Source: Rubripirellula obstinata
GTDB taxonomy: Bacteria > Planctomycetota > Planctomycetia > Pirellulales > Pirellulaceae
NCBI RefSeq assembly: GCF_001642955.1
Contig: NZ_LWSK01000041.1
Span: 1 to 46,122 of the forward strand
Direction of reading: 5' to 3'
Length of the DNA stretch: 46,122 nucleotides
Positions within the stretch are counted from its first letter, which is position 1. Every line of letters begins with the position of its first letter. Positions 32,426 through 45,714 of the stretch are shown here, piece after piece. Position numbers and translations under genes: made by a program. Below the pieces are notes generated by a model. That model was not told the origin of the DNA, searched no databases, and saw nothing but the letters and a program-made list of their open reading frames with translations.

Positions 32426-34657
32426 ATGCCAAGTCTTAAGCGACGAAACGCCATGCATCGTTTGCTTTCCCTTCAGTTTCACTTGCTAACTTTTACGCTG
32501 GCACTTGCCGCACTTGCTAGCCAGGCGAAAGCGGTCGACTTCAATCGTGATGTTCGACCGATCTTGTCGGATAAGTGTTACGTGTGTCATGGCCCTGATG
32601 CGGAAGCCCGCCAGGCGGGCTTGCGATTCGACACCGAGGAAGGTGCCCTGGACGCAATCGTCGCGGGCGATCCAGACGACAGTGACCTTGTTTTTCGGAT
32701 CGAATCGGATGACGAAGATACGGTGATGCCCCCGCCGGATTCGCACCTGGTTTTAAGTGATAAAGAGAAGGCAACGCTTCGGCGATGGATTTCCCAAGGC
32801 GCGAAATGGGAAGGTCACTGGGCGTTTGAGCCAATCTTGCGACCAGGGGAGCCTGGTGTTGGCGTAAATCCTATCGACGCTTTCGTCATCTCAGGTTTGG
32901 ATGCTAAAGCAATCACACCCGCGCAGCCGAGCGACCGCGCGACGTGGCTGCGGCGTGTCACTCAAGACCTAATCGGTTTGCCGCCAAGCATTGCTGAAAT
33001 CGATGCGTTCCTTATCGATCAATCACCTGTTGCTTGCGAAAAGGTTGTCGATCGGTTGCTTGCCAGCGACGACTACGCCGAACGTATGGCGACGATTTGG
33101 TTGGACAATGCGAGGTACGCCGACAGCAACGGCTTTCAATTCGACAACCAGCGAACGATGTGGCCTTGGCGTGACTGGGTGATTCAAGCCTTTCAGCAAA
33201 ACATGCCCTATGACCAATTCGTTACCGAACAATTAGCAGGTGACTTGTTGGAAAATCCGACACAGCAGCAATTGATCGCAACTGGCTTCAATCGCAATCA
33301 CGGCTATTCGGTTGAAGGTGGCATTACTGACGAAGAGTACCGTGTCACGTATGCGAACGACAAAACGTCCACCGCCGGCACCCTGTTTCTTGGTCTGACG
33401 ATGGACTGCACGCGTTGCCACGATCACAAGTACGACCCGCTGGACATGGACGATTATTATTCGCTTTACGCGTTCTTTAACACCAGTGCAGAGAGCGGTG
33501 CACCTGGTGAACCAGGCAGAGACCAAATGGCGGCGGCTCCGTTTATCGAGCATGGTTTCAGCGAAGACAATTCGTCAAAACCAGTTTTAGCGATGGTTAT
33601 GAAGGAAGAACCTCGCACGACCTATATTTTGAAGCAGGGTCTATTTGATCAGCCGGGCGAAGAGGTTTCCCCAAGAACGCCTAAGGTCTTGCCAAGCTTC
33701 GATGGATACTTGCCCAACCGACTCGGGTTGGCTCGCTGGCTTTGCTCCGACGACAACCCGCTCTTTGCACGCGTCACAGTGAACCGGCTTTGGCAACAGT
33801 TTTTCGGAATCGGCTTGGTGAAGACGTCAGACAACTTTGGGTTGCAGGGCGAACTACCAAGCCATCCGCAGTTGCTTGATTGGTTAGCAGCGGAGTTTCG
33901 CGACAGTGGCTGGGACTTGCAAACGGTGATTCGCCATATCGTGTTGTCAGCGACTTATCGACAATCATCTAACTTTCGCACAAGCATTGATGATCCTGAA
34001 AACCGCTTGCTTGCCAGAGGCCCAAGTTTCCGTTTGCCTGCTGAACTGATTCGTGATCAAGCTCTTTTTGCGAGCGGTTTGCTGACCGGAAAAATAGGCG
34101 GCCCAAGCGTGATGCCCTATCAACCGCCGGGCGTCTGGGAAGATCTAAATGCACCGCCGTCGCATGTGGAAACCTACACTCAAAGCGATGGTTCGGATTT
34201 GTACAGAAAGAGTCTCTACACCTATTGGCGACGGGCTGCTCCCCACCCAGCGATGGCAACATTCGACTCACCTAGTCGCAATGTTTGTACGGTACAACGG
34301 ATGGCAACCAATACTCCGTTGCAAGCGCTCGTTACGCTTCACGACCCAACTTACATTGAAGCAGCCAGAGCAATGGGTGAGGCAAACGCGGGTATGTCGC
34401 AAGAGGCTGGGTTGGCGATCGCCCAGGGATTCCGAGAGATCTTGTCGCGACAACCGCGAGACGTTGAACTTCGTTTACTGGAAGACCTGTACCAAGATCG
34501 GCTGGATTTTTACCGGCACAACCCCGATGCTGCGGAGCGGTTGTTATCTGTTGGACACCGAGTCGTAAAGCGCGGAATTGACAAACCCCATGTTGCCGCA
34601 CTGACGGATGTTTACCACACCGTCTTTAACCTCAGCGAAACCCTCTCGCGAAAGTAA
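32426..34657 (+). CDS. PSCyt1-DUF1549-DUF1553 planctomycete cytochrome-like protein
   Basis: The 743-residue secreted protein has a signal peptide (HRLLSLQFHLLTFTLALAAL ending SQAKA) and then the PSCyt1 c-type haem site RPILSDKCYVCHGPDAEAR. A DUF1549 domain follows (RLLASDDYAERMATIWLDNARYAD pattern, with a second CTRCHDHKYDP haem-like site near residue 330). DUF1553 is recognisable by LPNRLGLARWLCSDDNPLFA and VNRLWQQFFGIGLVKTSDNF. Length is short for the family, because no LamG or other carbohydrate-binding domain lies between the two DUFs. It is 22 bp after the sulfatase stop and 3 bp before the DUF1501 gene. A GAGG site at 32409 supports ATG 32426. Reaction is unknown; a redox role in polysaccharide use is often proposed. 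Confidence 0.92.
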   Translation: MPSLKRRNAMHRLLSLQFHLLTFTLALAALASQAKAVDFNRDVRPILSDKCYVCHGPDAEARQAGLRFDTEEGALDAIVAGDPDDSDLVFRIESDDEDTVMPPPDSHLVLSDKEKATLRRWISQGAKWEGHWAFEPILRPGEPGVGVNPIDAFVISGLDAKAITPAQPSDRATWLRRVTQDLIGLPPSIAEIDAFLIDQSPVACEKVVDRLLASDDYAERMATIWLDNARYADSNGFQFDNQRTMWPWRDWVIQAFQQNMPYDQFVTEQLAGDLLENPTQQQLIATGFNRNHGYSVEGGITDEEYRVTYANDKTSTAGTLFLGLTMDCTRCHDHKYDPLDMDDYYSLYAFFNTSAESGAPGEPGRDQMAAAPFIEHGFSEDNSSKPVLAMVMKEEPRTTYILKQGLFDQPGEEVSPRTPKVLPSFDGYLPNRLGLARWLCSDDNPLFARVTVNRLWQQFFGIGLVKTSDNFGLQGELPSHPQLLDWLAAEFRDSGWDLQTVIRHIVLSATYRQSSNFRTSIDDPENRLLARGPSFRLPAELIRDQALFASGLLTGKIGGPSVMPYQPPGVWEDLNAPPSHVETYTQSDGSDLYRKSLYTYWRRAAPHPAMATFDSPSRNVCTVQRMATNTPLQALVTLHDPTYIEAARAMGEANAGMSQEAGLAIAQGFREILSRQPRDVELRLLEDLYQDRLDFYRHNPDAAERLLSVGHRVVKRGIDKPHVAALTDVYHTVFNLSETLSRK

Positions 34658-34660
34658 ACA

Positions 34661-36097
34661 ATGAACGAACAAATCCAATCAATGCTGGCCGGGATTAACC
34701 GTCGCCGCGCGCTTGGCACAATCACCGGCGGACTTGGTGCGATGGCGTTTGGCAGCATGCTGTCCGCTGATGGACCTGATGGCCAAGGCGAACCGGTGAC
34801 TCATCACCCAGCCAAGGCCAAGCGAGTGATCTACCTGTTTCAGTCCGGTGGCCCGTCGCAGGTGGATCTGATGGACTACAAGCCAGCACTTAACAAGCTG
34901 CACGGCCAGGACATGTTTGCGAACGTCGAGCAGTCGTCGCGGTTGACCGGGTTCACCAGTGAGCACAAGATCCACCCGATTATCGACACGCAATACAAAT
35001 TCAAAAAACGCGGAGAATGTGGTTCTTGGGTCAGCGATCTGTTGCCCCACATGAGCGGCATTGTTGATGACGTTTGCACAATCCGAGGCGTTAGCACGAA
35101 ACTAGTCAACCATGATCCGGCAATGACGTTCATGCAAACTGGGCACAACTTGGCCGGCCGACCCAGCATAGGCAGTTGGCTTAGCTATGGACTGGGCAGC
35201 ATGAACCGTGATCTGCCTGATTTTGTGGTCCTAGTTTCTAGCGGAGATCTGCCGACGATGCAGCCGCTCAATTCTCGGCTCTGGGGTAACGGATTCCTGC
35301 CAGGCCGACATCAGGGTGTAAGGTTTCGCAGCGGAGCTGAACCGGTGCTTTACCTGAATGATCCCAGTGGCAAAAGCTTGACCGAAAAACGCCGGATGCT
35401 CGACACGATCAATCGACTCAACGCCGAGGAGTTACAGCGGACTGGCAATCCCGAGATTGAAACACGTATCGCGCAGTACGAGATGGCATTTCGAATGCAG
35501 ACTTCCGTGCCGGATTTGGCTGATTTGTCGGATGAGCCGGAATCCACGTTTGATCTCTACGGTTCGCAAGCTCGTCAAAGCGGAAGCTACGCCTTCAACT
35601 GCTTGATGGCACGCCGGCTTGCCGAAAGAGATGTTCGATTCATCCAACTCTATCACTCCGGCTGGGATCACCACTTTGATCTTCCATCGCACTTGCCCAA
35701 ACGTTGTCGCGAAACCGATCGTGCAACAGCGGCGCTGATTACGGATTTGAAACAACGGGGTTTGCTAGACGACACGATCGTAATTTGGGGCGGCGAATTT
35801 GGCCGGACTGCGTTTAGCCAAAGTGGTGACGTCGCCAAGTCCTACGGTCGCGATCACCATGCAAACTGCTTCACCAAAATTGTTGCCGGAGGTGGATTCA
35901 GGGCGGGGCTTAACTACGGCGAAACCGATGAATTGTCCTACCGAGTCGTTCGCGATGAGGTGACCGTCCATGACCTGCACGCAACAATTCTGAATCAATT
36001 GGGAATCGACCACGAGCGGCTAACTTACCTTTCGCAAGGCAGGCGTTACCGGCTTACCGACGTCGAAGGGCATGTGGTTCACGGTATCCTCGCTTGA
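34661..36097 (+). CDS. DUF1501 domain protein with Tat signal
   Basis: The 478-residue protein begins with a twin-arginine-like signal (GINRRRALGTITGGLGAMAF), implying folded export. The DUF1501 domain is marked by KRVIYLFQSGGPSQVDLMDY, a central block ending DHHFDLPSHLPKRCRETDRA, and WGGEFGRTAFSQ followed by GRDHHANCFTK, the alkaline-phosphatase-fold metal ligands (Asp, His, His). DUF1501 genes are regularly paired with DUF1549/1553 genes in planctomycetes, and the 3-bp gap here indicates coupling. The reaction is not established. Confidence 0.93.
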   Translation: MNEQIQSMLAGINRRRALGTITGGLGAMAFGSMLSADGPDGQGEPVTHHPAKAKRVIYLFQSGGPSQVDLMDYKPALNKLHGQDMFANVEQSSRLTGFTSEHKIHPIIDTQYKFKKRGECGSWVSDLLPHMSGIVDDVCTIRGVSTKLVNHDPAMTFMQTGHNLAGRPSIGSWLSYGLGSMNRDLPDFVVLVSSGDLPTMQPLNSRLWGNGFLPGRHQGVRFRSGAEPVLYLNDPSGKSLTEKRRMLDTINRLNAEELQRTGNPEIETRIAQYEMAFRMQTSVPDLADLSDEPESTFDLYGSQARQSGSYAFNCLMARRLAERDVRFIQLYHSGWDHHFDLPSHLPKRCRETDRATAALITDLKQRGLLDDTIVIWGGEFGRTAFSQSGDVAKSYGRDHHANCFTKIVAGGGFRAGLNYGETDELSYRVVRDEVTVHDLHATILNQLGIDHERLTYLSQGRRYRLTDVEGHVVHGILA

Positions 36098-36127
36098 CTT
36101 CTGATAAGCACTGCAACAATTTAGCGA

Positions 36128-36205
36128 ATGACTGAACAATAAACGAAATCGAAAGTCGTCATCATCGGTGGCGGCTTTGCTGGGATCAGCTACGTTTTAA
36201 AACGG
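36128..36205 (+). pseudogene. Stub of a flavin/NAD(P) oxidoreductase (NDH-2-like N-terminus)
   Basis: From ATG 36128 the frame reads four codons, a TAA at 36140-36142, then KSKVVIIGGGFAGISYVLKR, a textbook dinucleotide-binding GxGxxG start of NADH dehydrogenase type 2 and related flavoproteins. The match ends near 36205, where the hairpin repeat field starts. Both a nonsense codon and a truncation are present, so it is a relic. It lies 31 bp after the DUF1501 gene on the same strand, so the operon may once have included it. Confidence 0.7.
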
Positions 36206-36239
36206 TCTCCTAGGCTGAGTGGCCGGTGGCTAAGATTGA

Positions 36240-37240
36240 AATCGCTGTCGGCCCTCCGGGCCTTTTCGGTTTTGGTTGTATTATCCGGTGGCTGCGCCAC
36301 CGGCACCGGGCTTTTGGCCCTCCGGGCCTATGAGTATTTAGGAATTGTTATCCGGTGGCTTCGCCACCGGCACCGGGCTGCCGCCACTGCGTGGCTCAGA
36401 AACCGATCAGGCCCAGCGGGCCGACAATTGTTATCCGGTGGCTTCGCCACCGGCACCGGGCTGCCGCCACTGCGTGGCTCAGAAACCGACCAGGCCCAGC
36501 GGGCCGACAATTGTTATCCGGTGGCTTCGCCACCGGCACTGGGCTGCCGCCACTCCGTGGCTCAGAAACCGACCAGGCCCAGCGGGCCGACAGCACTCTG
36601 CCGGTGGCGCAGCCACCGGTTATTCGAAGCCAAAACCGACTAGGCCCAGCGGGCCGACAGCAATTGCCCCTATGCCACTGCCTGTGGGCTTAGGCATTTT
36701 CCGATTTGGGATTGATGCTCGGATGCTGTCGGCCCTCCGGGCCTAGTCGGTTTTTGTTGTCACTGACCGGTGGCTGACGCCATCGGCAGGATGCTGTCGG
36801 CCCTCCGGGCCTAGTCGGTTTTTGTTGTCACCTTGCCGGTGGCTGGCGCCACCGGCAGGGTGCTGTCGGCCCTCCGGGCCTGGTCGTGAACTCAGAGGCG
36901 ACTTAGTTGGTCTGGTCTGTCCAGCCCAGCATGACTAGGCCCAGCATGACTAGGCCCAGCGGGCCGGCAGCCCAGTGCCGGTGGCGCAGCCACCGGTATC
37001 CCACCACCGCTTGTCGATAGGCCCAGCGGGCCGACAGCTCGGTGGCGCAGCGGCATGTCGATTAAGGCCGGGCCTACCGCATTGCCCGAGCCGTTACGGC
37101 CAACGGCTTACCATTACCGCTTGAATATCGATTCAATCGACAGGCTGGCAAGCCACCGGAGTCCCGCTACTCTTGTCGATAGAGCGATCGGGCCGGTAGC
37201 GATCCAGACACCACAGGCCTAATCTATTCCGCAAATTCAA
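36240..37240. repeat. Hairpin repeat field, family D (left block)
   Basis: The block is a dense array of the hairpin CCGGTGGCTTCGCCACCGG (36285, 36352, 36435, 36518 and inverted forms), each followed by CTGCCGCCACTCCGTGGCTC and a GGCCCAGCGGGCCGACA box. Two exact 83-bp periods are seen at 36352-36518. The right part (36664-36745) carries GGCTTAGGCATTTTCCGATT and GGGATTGATGCTCGGATGCT, phrases matching the 3' ends of two neighbouring genes. After 36760 the repeats are more degraded. No genes are present. Confidence 0.9.
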
Positions 37241-37251
37241 GGATCAAAAAG

Positions 37252-37704
37252 ATGGCTTCGACCCACCACATGTTGCTGTATCACTTTGTCTTTAGCACCA
37301 AGAATCGAAAACCTTATCTTCAACCTCAAACCCGGGATCGTGTGTTTGAATACTTGGGCGGGACAGTTCGCGGACTCGATGGTGTTCCGATTCGTATCGG
37401 TGGTTGGGTCGATCATGTTCACTTGCTGGTCAAGCTGAAGACGCAGCACTGCATCGCTGATTTTATGCGAGAGGTGAAGTCGAACTCGTCCAAACACTTT
37501 AATGAGTCAAGCGGGATGATCGCCAAGTTCGGCTGGCAAGATGGGTACGGTGTGTTCACAGTCAGCGGTAATGCGAAAGCAAAAGTGATTGCCTACATTG
37601 AAAATCAAGTCGATCATCATGCCGATGAGAGTTATTCGGAAGAGTATGTGCGTATGCTCAATGCAGCCGGTGTTGAATATGACGAGCGATATTTGTGGGA
37701 TTGA
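37252..37704 (+). CDS. IS200/IS605-type Y1 HUH transposase, repeat-embedded
   Basis: The 150-residue protein matches the IS200 transposase. The N-terminus HHMLLYHFVFSTKNRKPYL is followed by the HUH motif His55-Val-His57 (WVDHVHLLVKL), then FGWQDGYGVFTVS, and the catalytic Tyr115 in VIAYIENQ. All key residues are intact, so single-strand cutting activity is plausible. It is surrounded on both sides by copies of the same hairpin field, as in REP-associated transposases (RAYT/REPtron). The last codons (TGGGATTGA) fall within a sequence that also occurs in the repeats. The start is the ATG at 37252; AAGGATCAAAAAG lies before it. Confidence 0.9.
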   Translation: MASTHHMLLYHFVFSTKNRKPYLQPQTRDRVFEYLGGTVRGLDGVPIRIGGWVDHVHLLVKLKTQHCIADFMREVKSNSSKHFNESSGMIAKFGWQDGYGVFTVSGNAKAKVIAYIENQVDHHADESYSEEYVRMLNAAGVEYDERYLWD

Positions 37705-38523
37705 TGCTCGGGTGCTGTCGGCCCTCCGGGCCTTTCCGGTTTTAGTTGTATTAACCGGTGGCTTCGCCACCGGCACCGGGCTTTCGGCCCTCCGGGCCTA
37801 TGAGTATTTAGGAATTGTTATCCGGTGGCTTCGCCACCGGCACTGGGCTGCCGCCACTCCGTGGCTTAGAAACCGACCAGGCCCAGCGGGCCGACAATTG
37901 TTATCCGGTGGCTGCGCTACCGGCACCGGGCTGTCGCCACTCCGTGGCTCAGAAACCGACTAGGCCCAGCGGGCCGACAGCACTCTGCCGGTGGCGCAGC
38001 CACCGGTTATTCGAAGCCAAAACCGACTAGGCCCAGCGGGCCGACAGCAATTGCCCCTATGCCACTGCCTGTGGGCTTAGGCATTTTTCGATTTGGGATT
38101 GATGCTCGGATGCTGTCGGCCCTCCGGGCCTAGTCGGTTTTTGTTGTCACCGACCGGTGGCTGGCGCCACCGGCAGGGTGCTTTCGGCCCTCCGGGCCTA
38201 TGAGTGTCTAGGAATGGTTAACCAGTGGCTGCGCCACCGGCACCGGGCTTTCGGCCCTCCGGGCCTATGAGTATTTAGGGATGGTTATCCGGTGGCTGCG
38301 CCACCGGCACTGGGCTGCCGCCACTCTGTGGCTTAGAAACCGACCAGGCCCAGCGGGCCGACAATTGTTATCCGGTGGCTTCGCCACCGGCACCGGGCTG
38401 CCGCCACTCCGTGGCTTGGAAACCGACTAGGCCCAGCGGGCCGACAGCACTCTGCCGGTGGCGCAGCCACCGGTTACTCGAAACCAAAACCGACCAGGCC
38501 CAGCGGGCCGACAGCAATTGGCC
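37705..38523. repeat. Hairpin repeat field, family D (right block)
   Basis: The block resembles the left block in order and orientation: GCTGTCGGCCCTCCGGGCCT, the hairpin CCGGTGGCTTCGCCACCGG, CCGCCACTCCGTGGCTTAGA, GGCCCAGCGGGCCGACA and the GGGATTGATGCTCGGATGCT phrase near 38093. A further partial cycle extends to 38523, where the repeat enters the 3' end of the aminotransferase gene. The two blocks are direct duplications of roughly 430-540 bp. No genes are present. Confidence 0.9.
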
Positions 38524-39819
38524 CTATGCAACTGCTTGCGGGCTTAGGCATTTTCCGATTTGACGGACGGCTTGGCGCAGACGCTGTTCGTTTTCAACCA
38601 GCGACATTCGCAGGAAGCCTTCGCCTCCGCTGCCAAAACCTGATCCGGGACTGACCGCGACGTTGCCTTCTTCAAGCAACTTCATCGCGAAGTCCATCGT
38701 GCTCATCGAACTCTTCCATGGCTCGGGAACTTCGGCCCAAACAAACATGCCTGCCTTGGGTGGATTGACATTCCATCCCAATCGTTTCAGACCGCCGACC
38801 AACACATCGCGGCGACCTTGGTAGATTTCTGATTGCTTGGCTACCGTCGCCTCGGTTTCTCGCATCGCAACGATCGCCGCAATCTGGACTGCTTGGAACA
38901 TGCCATAATCGTAATAGCCTTTGATCGTCGCTAAGCCGCGAATCATCTCTGAATTGCCGGCGCAGAACCCAACTCGCCATCCGGCCATGTTGTATCCCTT
39001 ACTCATCGTCGTAAATTCGACGCCGACATCCTTCGCCCCCGGTGCGGCCAAGAAACTTGGTGGCAAGTAACCGTCGAACGCAACATCGGCGTAAGCAAAA
39101 TCGTGGATGACCAAGAACCCATACTTCTTTGCCAAGCGAACGACATCGATAAAGAAATCAGGTTCGATGACCGCGGAGGTTGGGTTGTGCGGATAGTTAA
39201 CGATCAGAACCTTCGGTTTGGGTTCCATGTTCTCGCACGTGAAAGCGACATCGCGAAGGAATTTGTTTGGGTCAGCCACGTCCAGCGACACGACGTTGCC
39301 GCCAGCCAAAATCACACCGTACATGTGAACGGGAAAGAATGGCGATGGAATGATCGCCGTGTCGCCTGCGCCCATCAACGCCAAGCACATGTGCGAGAAA
39401 CCTTCCTTGCTGCCCAAGCACGCGATCGTTTCGTGTTCGGGATCAAGGTTGACGCCGTACTTGCGGTAATACTTGCTGGCCAATTCTCGGCGCAGGTTCG
39501 CGATGCCGTTGGATTTGCTGTAACCGTGGTTGCCTGGATCGGCCGCGGCGGTGTGCAGTTTCTCGATCACCAACGGATCCGGCGGATCGGACGGGTTGCC
39601 CATCCCCAAGTCGATGACGTCATCACCGGCACGACGCTTTTGGTACAGCGAATTGTTGATCCGACCAAACATGTACGGCGGCAGTCGATTGACGCGAGTG
39701 GCGAACTGAACCTCAAACGGCTTCGGTTCGGGATCAGTCGTTGGAGTATCAATCGGCGGCGCGTCGATATTTGGCGTGTCGCTGAGGATTTGCGGGTGAT
39801 CGGAAAGCGGTTCAGACAT
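38524..39819 (-). CDS. Class I/II aminotransferase (AlaC/DapL-like)
   Basis: The protein (431 residues from the ATG at 39819) is a PLP-dependent aminotransferase with the fold-type I features [29 protein letters not shown] and the PLP lysine in [20 protein letters not shown]. The pattern fits the AlaC glutamate-pyruvate transaminase and LL-diaminopimelate aminotransferase branch; I cannot decide between them. An upstream in-frame start at 39897 is unlikely. The first 40 residues (Pro/Asp/Thr-rich) look like a disordered extension. The last ten residues ([10 protein letters not shown]) are encoded by DNA that matches the adjacent repeat field. Confidence 0.9.
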   Translation of the reverse strand: MSEPLSDHPQILSDTPNIDAPPIDTPTTDPEPKPFEVQFATRVNRLPPYMFGRINNSLYQKRRAGDDVIDLGMGNPSDPPDPLVIEKLHTAAADPGNHGYSKSNGIANLRRELASKYYRKYGVNLDPEHETIACLGSKEGFSHMCLALMGAGDTAIIPSPFFPVHMYGVILAGGNVVSLDVADPNKFLRDVAFTCENMEPKPKVLIVNYPHNPTSAVIEPDFFIDVVRLAKKYGFLVIHDFAYADVAFDGYLPPSFLAAPGAKDVGVEFTTMSKGYNMAGWRVGFCAGNSEMIRGLATIKGYYDYGMFQAVQIAAIVAMRETEATVAKQSEIYQGRRDVLVGGLKRLGWNVNPPKAGMFVWAEVPEPWKSSMSTMDFAMKLLEEGNVAVSPGSGFGSGGEGFLRMSLVENEQRLRQAVRQIGKCLSPQAVA

Positions 39820-44018
<4,199 letters not shown>

Positions 44019-44080
44019 GAAGCACCCGACTGTCCAGCGGAATGAAATCCGTTCTACAACGACTTCGCTAACCTTATCCT

Positions 44081-44452
44081 GGGCCGCTAAATCTTTGGGG
44101 TTAAAGTCATTCTTGCTTGCGCTACTTTCTTTCTCTACGCCATCGGCGTTAAACAACATAGCCCAGGGTTAAAGTCGTCAATCGCCTTGGCGATTTGACG
44201 CTGCAACCCTGGGTCACGGAGCACCAGCAGCCCCCCTCCCCCGTCCCCGATTTTGGCGGCTTCGCCGTCAAAATCGGGGACGGGGGAGACTAATTCGTTA
44301 ACGTCATCAACCCAGGGTTGCGGTTTGCTTCGCTACGCTCGCAAAACCTTAACCCTGGGCTATGGTGTTTAACGCCGTTGGCGTACTTCAGTAGGGACGG
44401 AACAAAACTTGGACCTCCAATGTCCGCGTCAACGCCAAAGATTTAGCGGCCC
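44081..44452. repeat. Inverted-repeat bounded unit at the EgtB 3' end
   Basis: GGGCCGCTAAATCTTTGG at 44081-44098 has its exact inverse at 44435-44452. Inside lie nested palindromes: CCCAGGGTTAAAG / CTTAACCCTGGG around 44163-44358 and GTCCCCGATTTTGGCGG / GCCGTCAAAATCGGGGAC at about 44245-44282. The right arm includes the EgtB stop codon. It may be a MITE-like unit or a duplicated gene end. No coding frame was seen in 43989-44442. Confidence 0.6.
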
Positions 44453-45714
44453 AGCCGTATCCCTGAAAACTGCCACCGCGTGTCGGCGGGGAAAAAGTTT
44501 CGATAGGTGGATCGTATGTGACCTTGTGGCGTTGCACACGAACCGCCTCGCAGCACGAATTGATTGCACATAAACTTGCCGTTGTATTCACCCAACGCAC
44601 CTGGCGGTGGTGCATACCCGGGATAGGCACTGTACTGGCTGCTGGTCCATTCCCAGACATTTCCAAACGCGTGGTCGAAGCCATGATTCTGGACCAGAGC
44701 CCTCGGGTGTATCGCCTGGTTTGCGGAGATTAATTGGTCTGACCAGCAACCAGAATCAGGTTTGATTGAAAGTGAATCGACCATCGCTTCCCATTCGAAT
44801 TCCGTCGGCAATCGACAGCCTGCCCAACGTGCGTAAGCATCGGCCTCGAAATAGCTGATGTGGCAAACCGGTTCGTTCATCGCAATCGGGCGTGGGCCAG
44901 CGAGCGTGAAGTTTTCCCATTCATCGCCTGCCTTTTTCCAGTACAGCGGCGCGGACCAGTCGTTGCTCTGAACCGCGTCCCAACCGGCCGATAGCCAGAA
45001 CTCCGGCCGCGAATAACCGCCGTCCTGCATGAACTGCAAGAACTCTGCGTTGGTGACCGTGCGGCTGGCGACCTGATAGGGAACCAGGTGAAACAAGTGC
45101 CTTGGCGATTCGTTATCAAATGAGAATCCTTCGCCATCGTGTCCGATCGACACCAAGCCATCGGGGCCGTCAACCCATTCGATCTCACTGGCGTCGGCGT
45201 CGGCGTAATTTTCTGAAACCGATTCGCGATAGGTCGGCAGTAGCGGACTGCACGCCAGGCCATGTTTGATGTCGGTTAGGATCAGTTCTTGATGCTGTTG
45301 TTCGTGGTTGATTCCGATTTCGAGAACAGCGAGTTGGTGGTCGTTGAATTTGCCCGATTCCAAGTTCTCTCGCACAAGCGAATCGACATGCTTGCGATAC
45401 TCACGGACCTCGTCCATGTTCGGTCGCGAAAGACAACCGCGTCGTGAACGATCGAACAGTTCGCTGACCGAGTTGTAGTACGAATTAAAAAGCTGCTCGA
45501 ACTGCGGCGATGGCGAAACGTATCCCGGCAACTGTTTCAACAGAAACGTTTCAAAGAACCAAGTCGTATGAGCCATGTGCCAACGAGTGGGGCTGGCGTC
45601 CGACATCGACTGGATCGAGCAGTCTTCGGCGGATAGAGGTTCGGCAAGTTGCTCGGTCAAACGACGCACGCTTGGATAACGTTCAGCCGCCACGTTGGAA
45701 TCAATTTTTGGCAT
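44443..45714 (-). CDS. egtB: EgtB-like ergothioneine biosynthesis sulfoxide synthase
   Basis: The 423-residue protein (ATG 45714) has an N-terminal DinB-like domain with iron-ligand histidines in WHMAHTTWFFE (His46/His49) and HEQQHQELILTD (His137, His141). A C-terminal formylglycine-generating-enzyme type domain follows (GLVSIGHDGEGF, HISYFEADAYARWAGCRLPT, GNVWEWTSSQY and FVLRGGSCAT). This order is diagnostic of EgtB, the iron enzyme that joins gamma-glutamylcysteine or cysteine to hercynine. No EgtD methyltransferase is present in the window, so the partner lies elsewhere or the reaction differs. A TTG at 45738 would add eight residues. Confidence 0.9.
   Translation of the reverse strand: MPKIDSNVAAERYPSVRRLTEQLAEPLSAEDCSIQSMSDASPTRWHMAHTTWFFETFLLKQLPGYVSPSPQFEQLFNSYYNSVSELFDRSRRGCLSRPNMDEVREYRKHVDSLVRENLESGKFNDHQLAVLEIGINHEQQHQELILTDIKHGLACSPLLPTYRESVSENYADADASEIEWVDGPDGLVSIGHDGEGFSFDNESPRHLFHLVPYQVASRTVTNAEFLQFMQDGGYSRPEFWLSAGWDAVQSNDWSAPLYWKKAGDEWENFTLAGPRPIAMNEPVCHISYFEADAYARWAGCRLPTEFEWEAMVDSLSIKPDSGCWSDQLISANQAIHPRALVQNHGFDHAFGNVWEWTSSQYSAYPGYAPPPGALGEYNGKFMCNQFVLRGGSCATPQGHIRSTYRNFFPADTRWQFSGIRLGR

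Noticed and set aside
36236-38030. Frames of 60-150 residues with repeated RHRAAATAWLRN-like sequences
   Set aside because: They are translations of the hairpin repeat field on either strand, not genes.
36240-38523. Possible CRISPR array, because of regular hairpins at 83-bp spacing
   Set aside because: Spacers are themselves repeated and no cas genes are present; the units are palindromic REP-type sequences.
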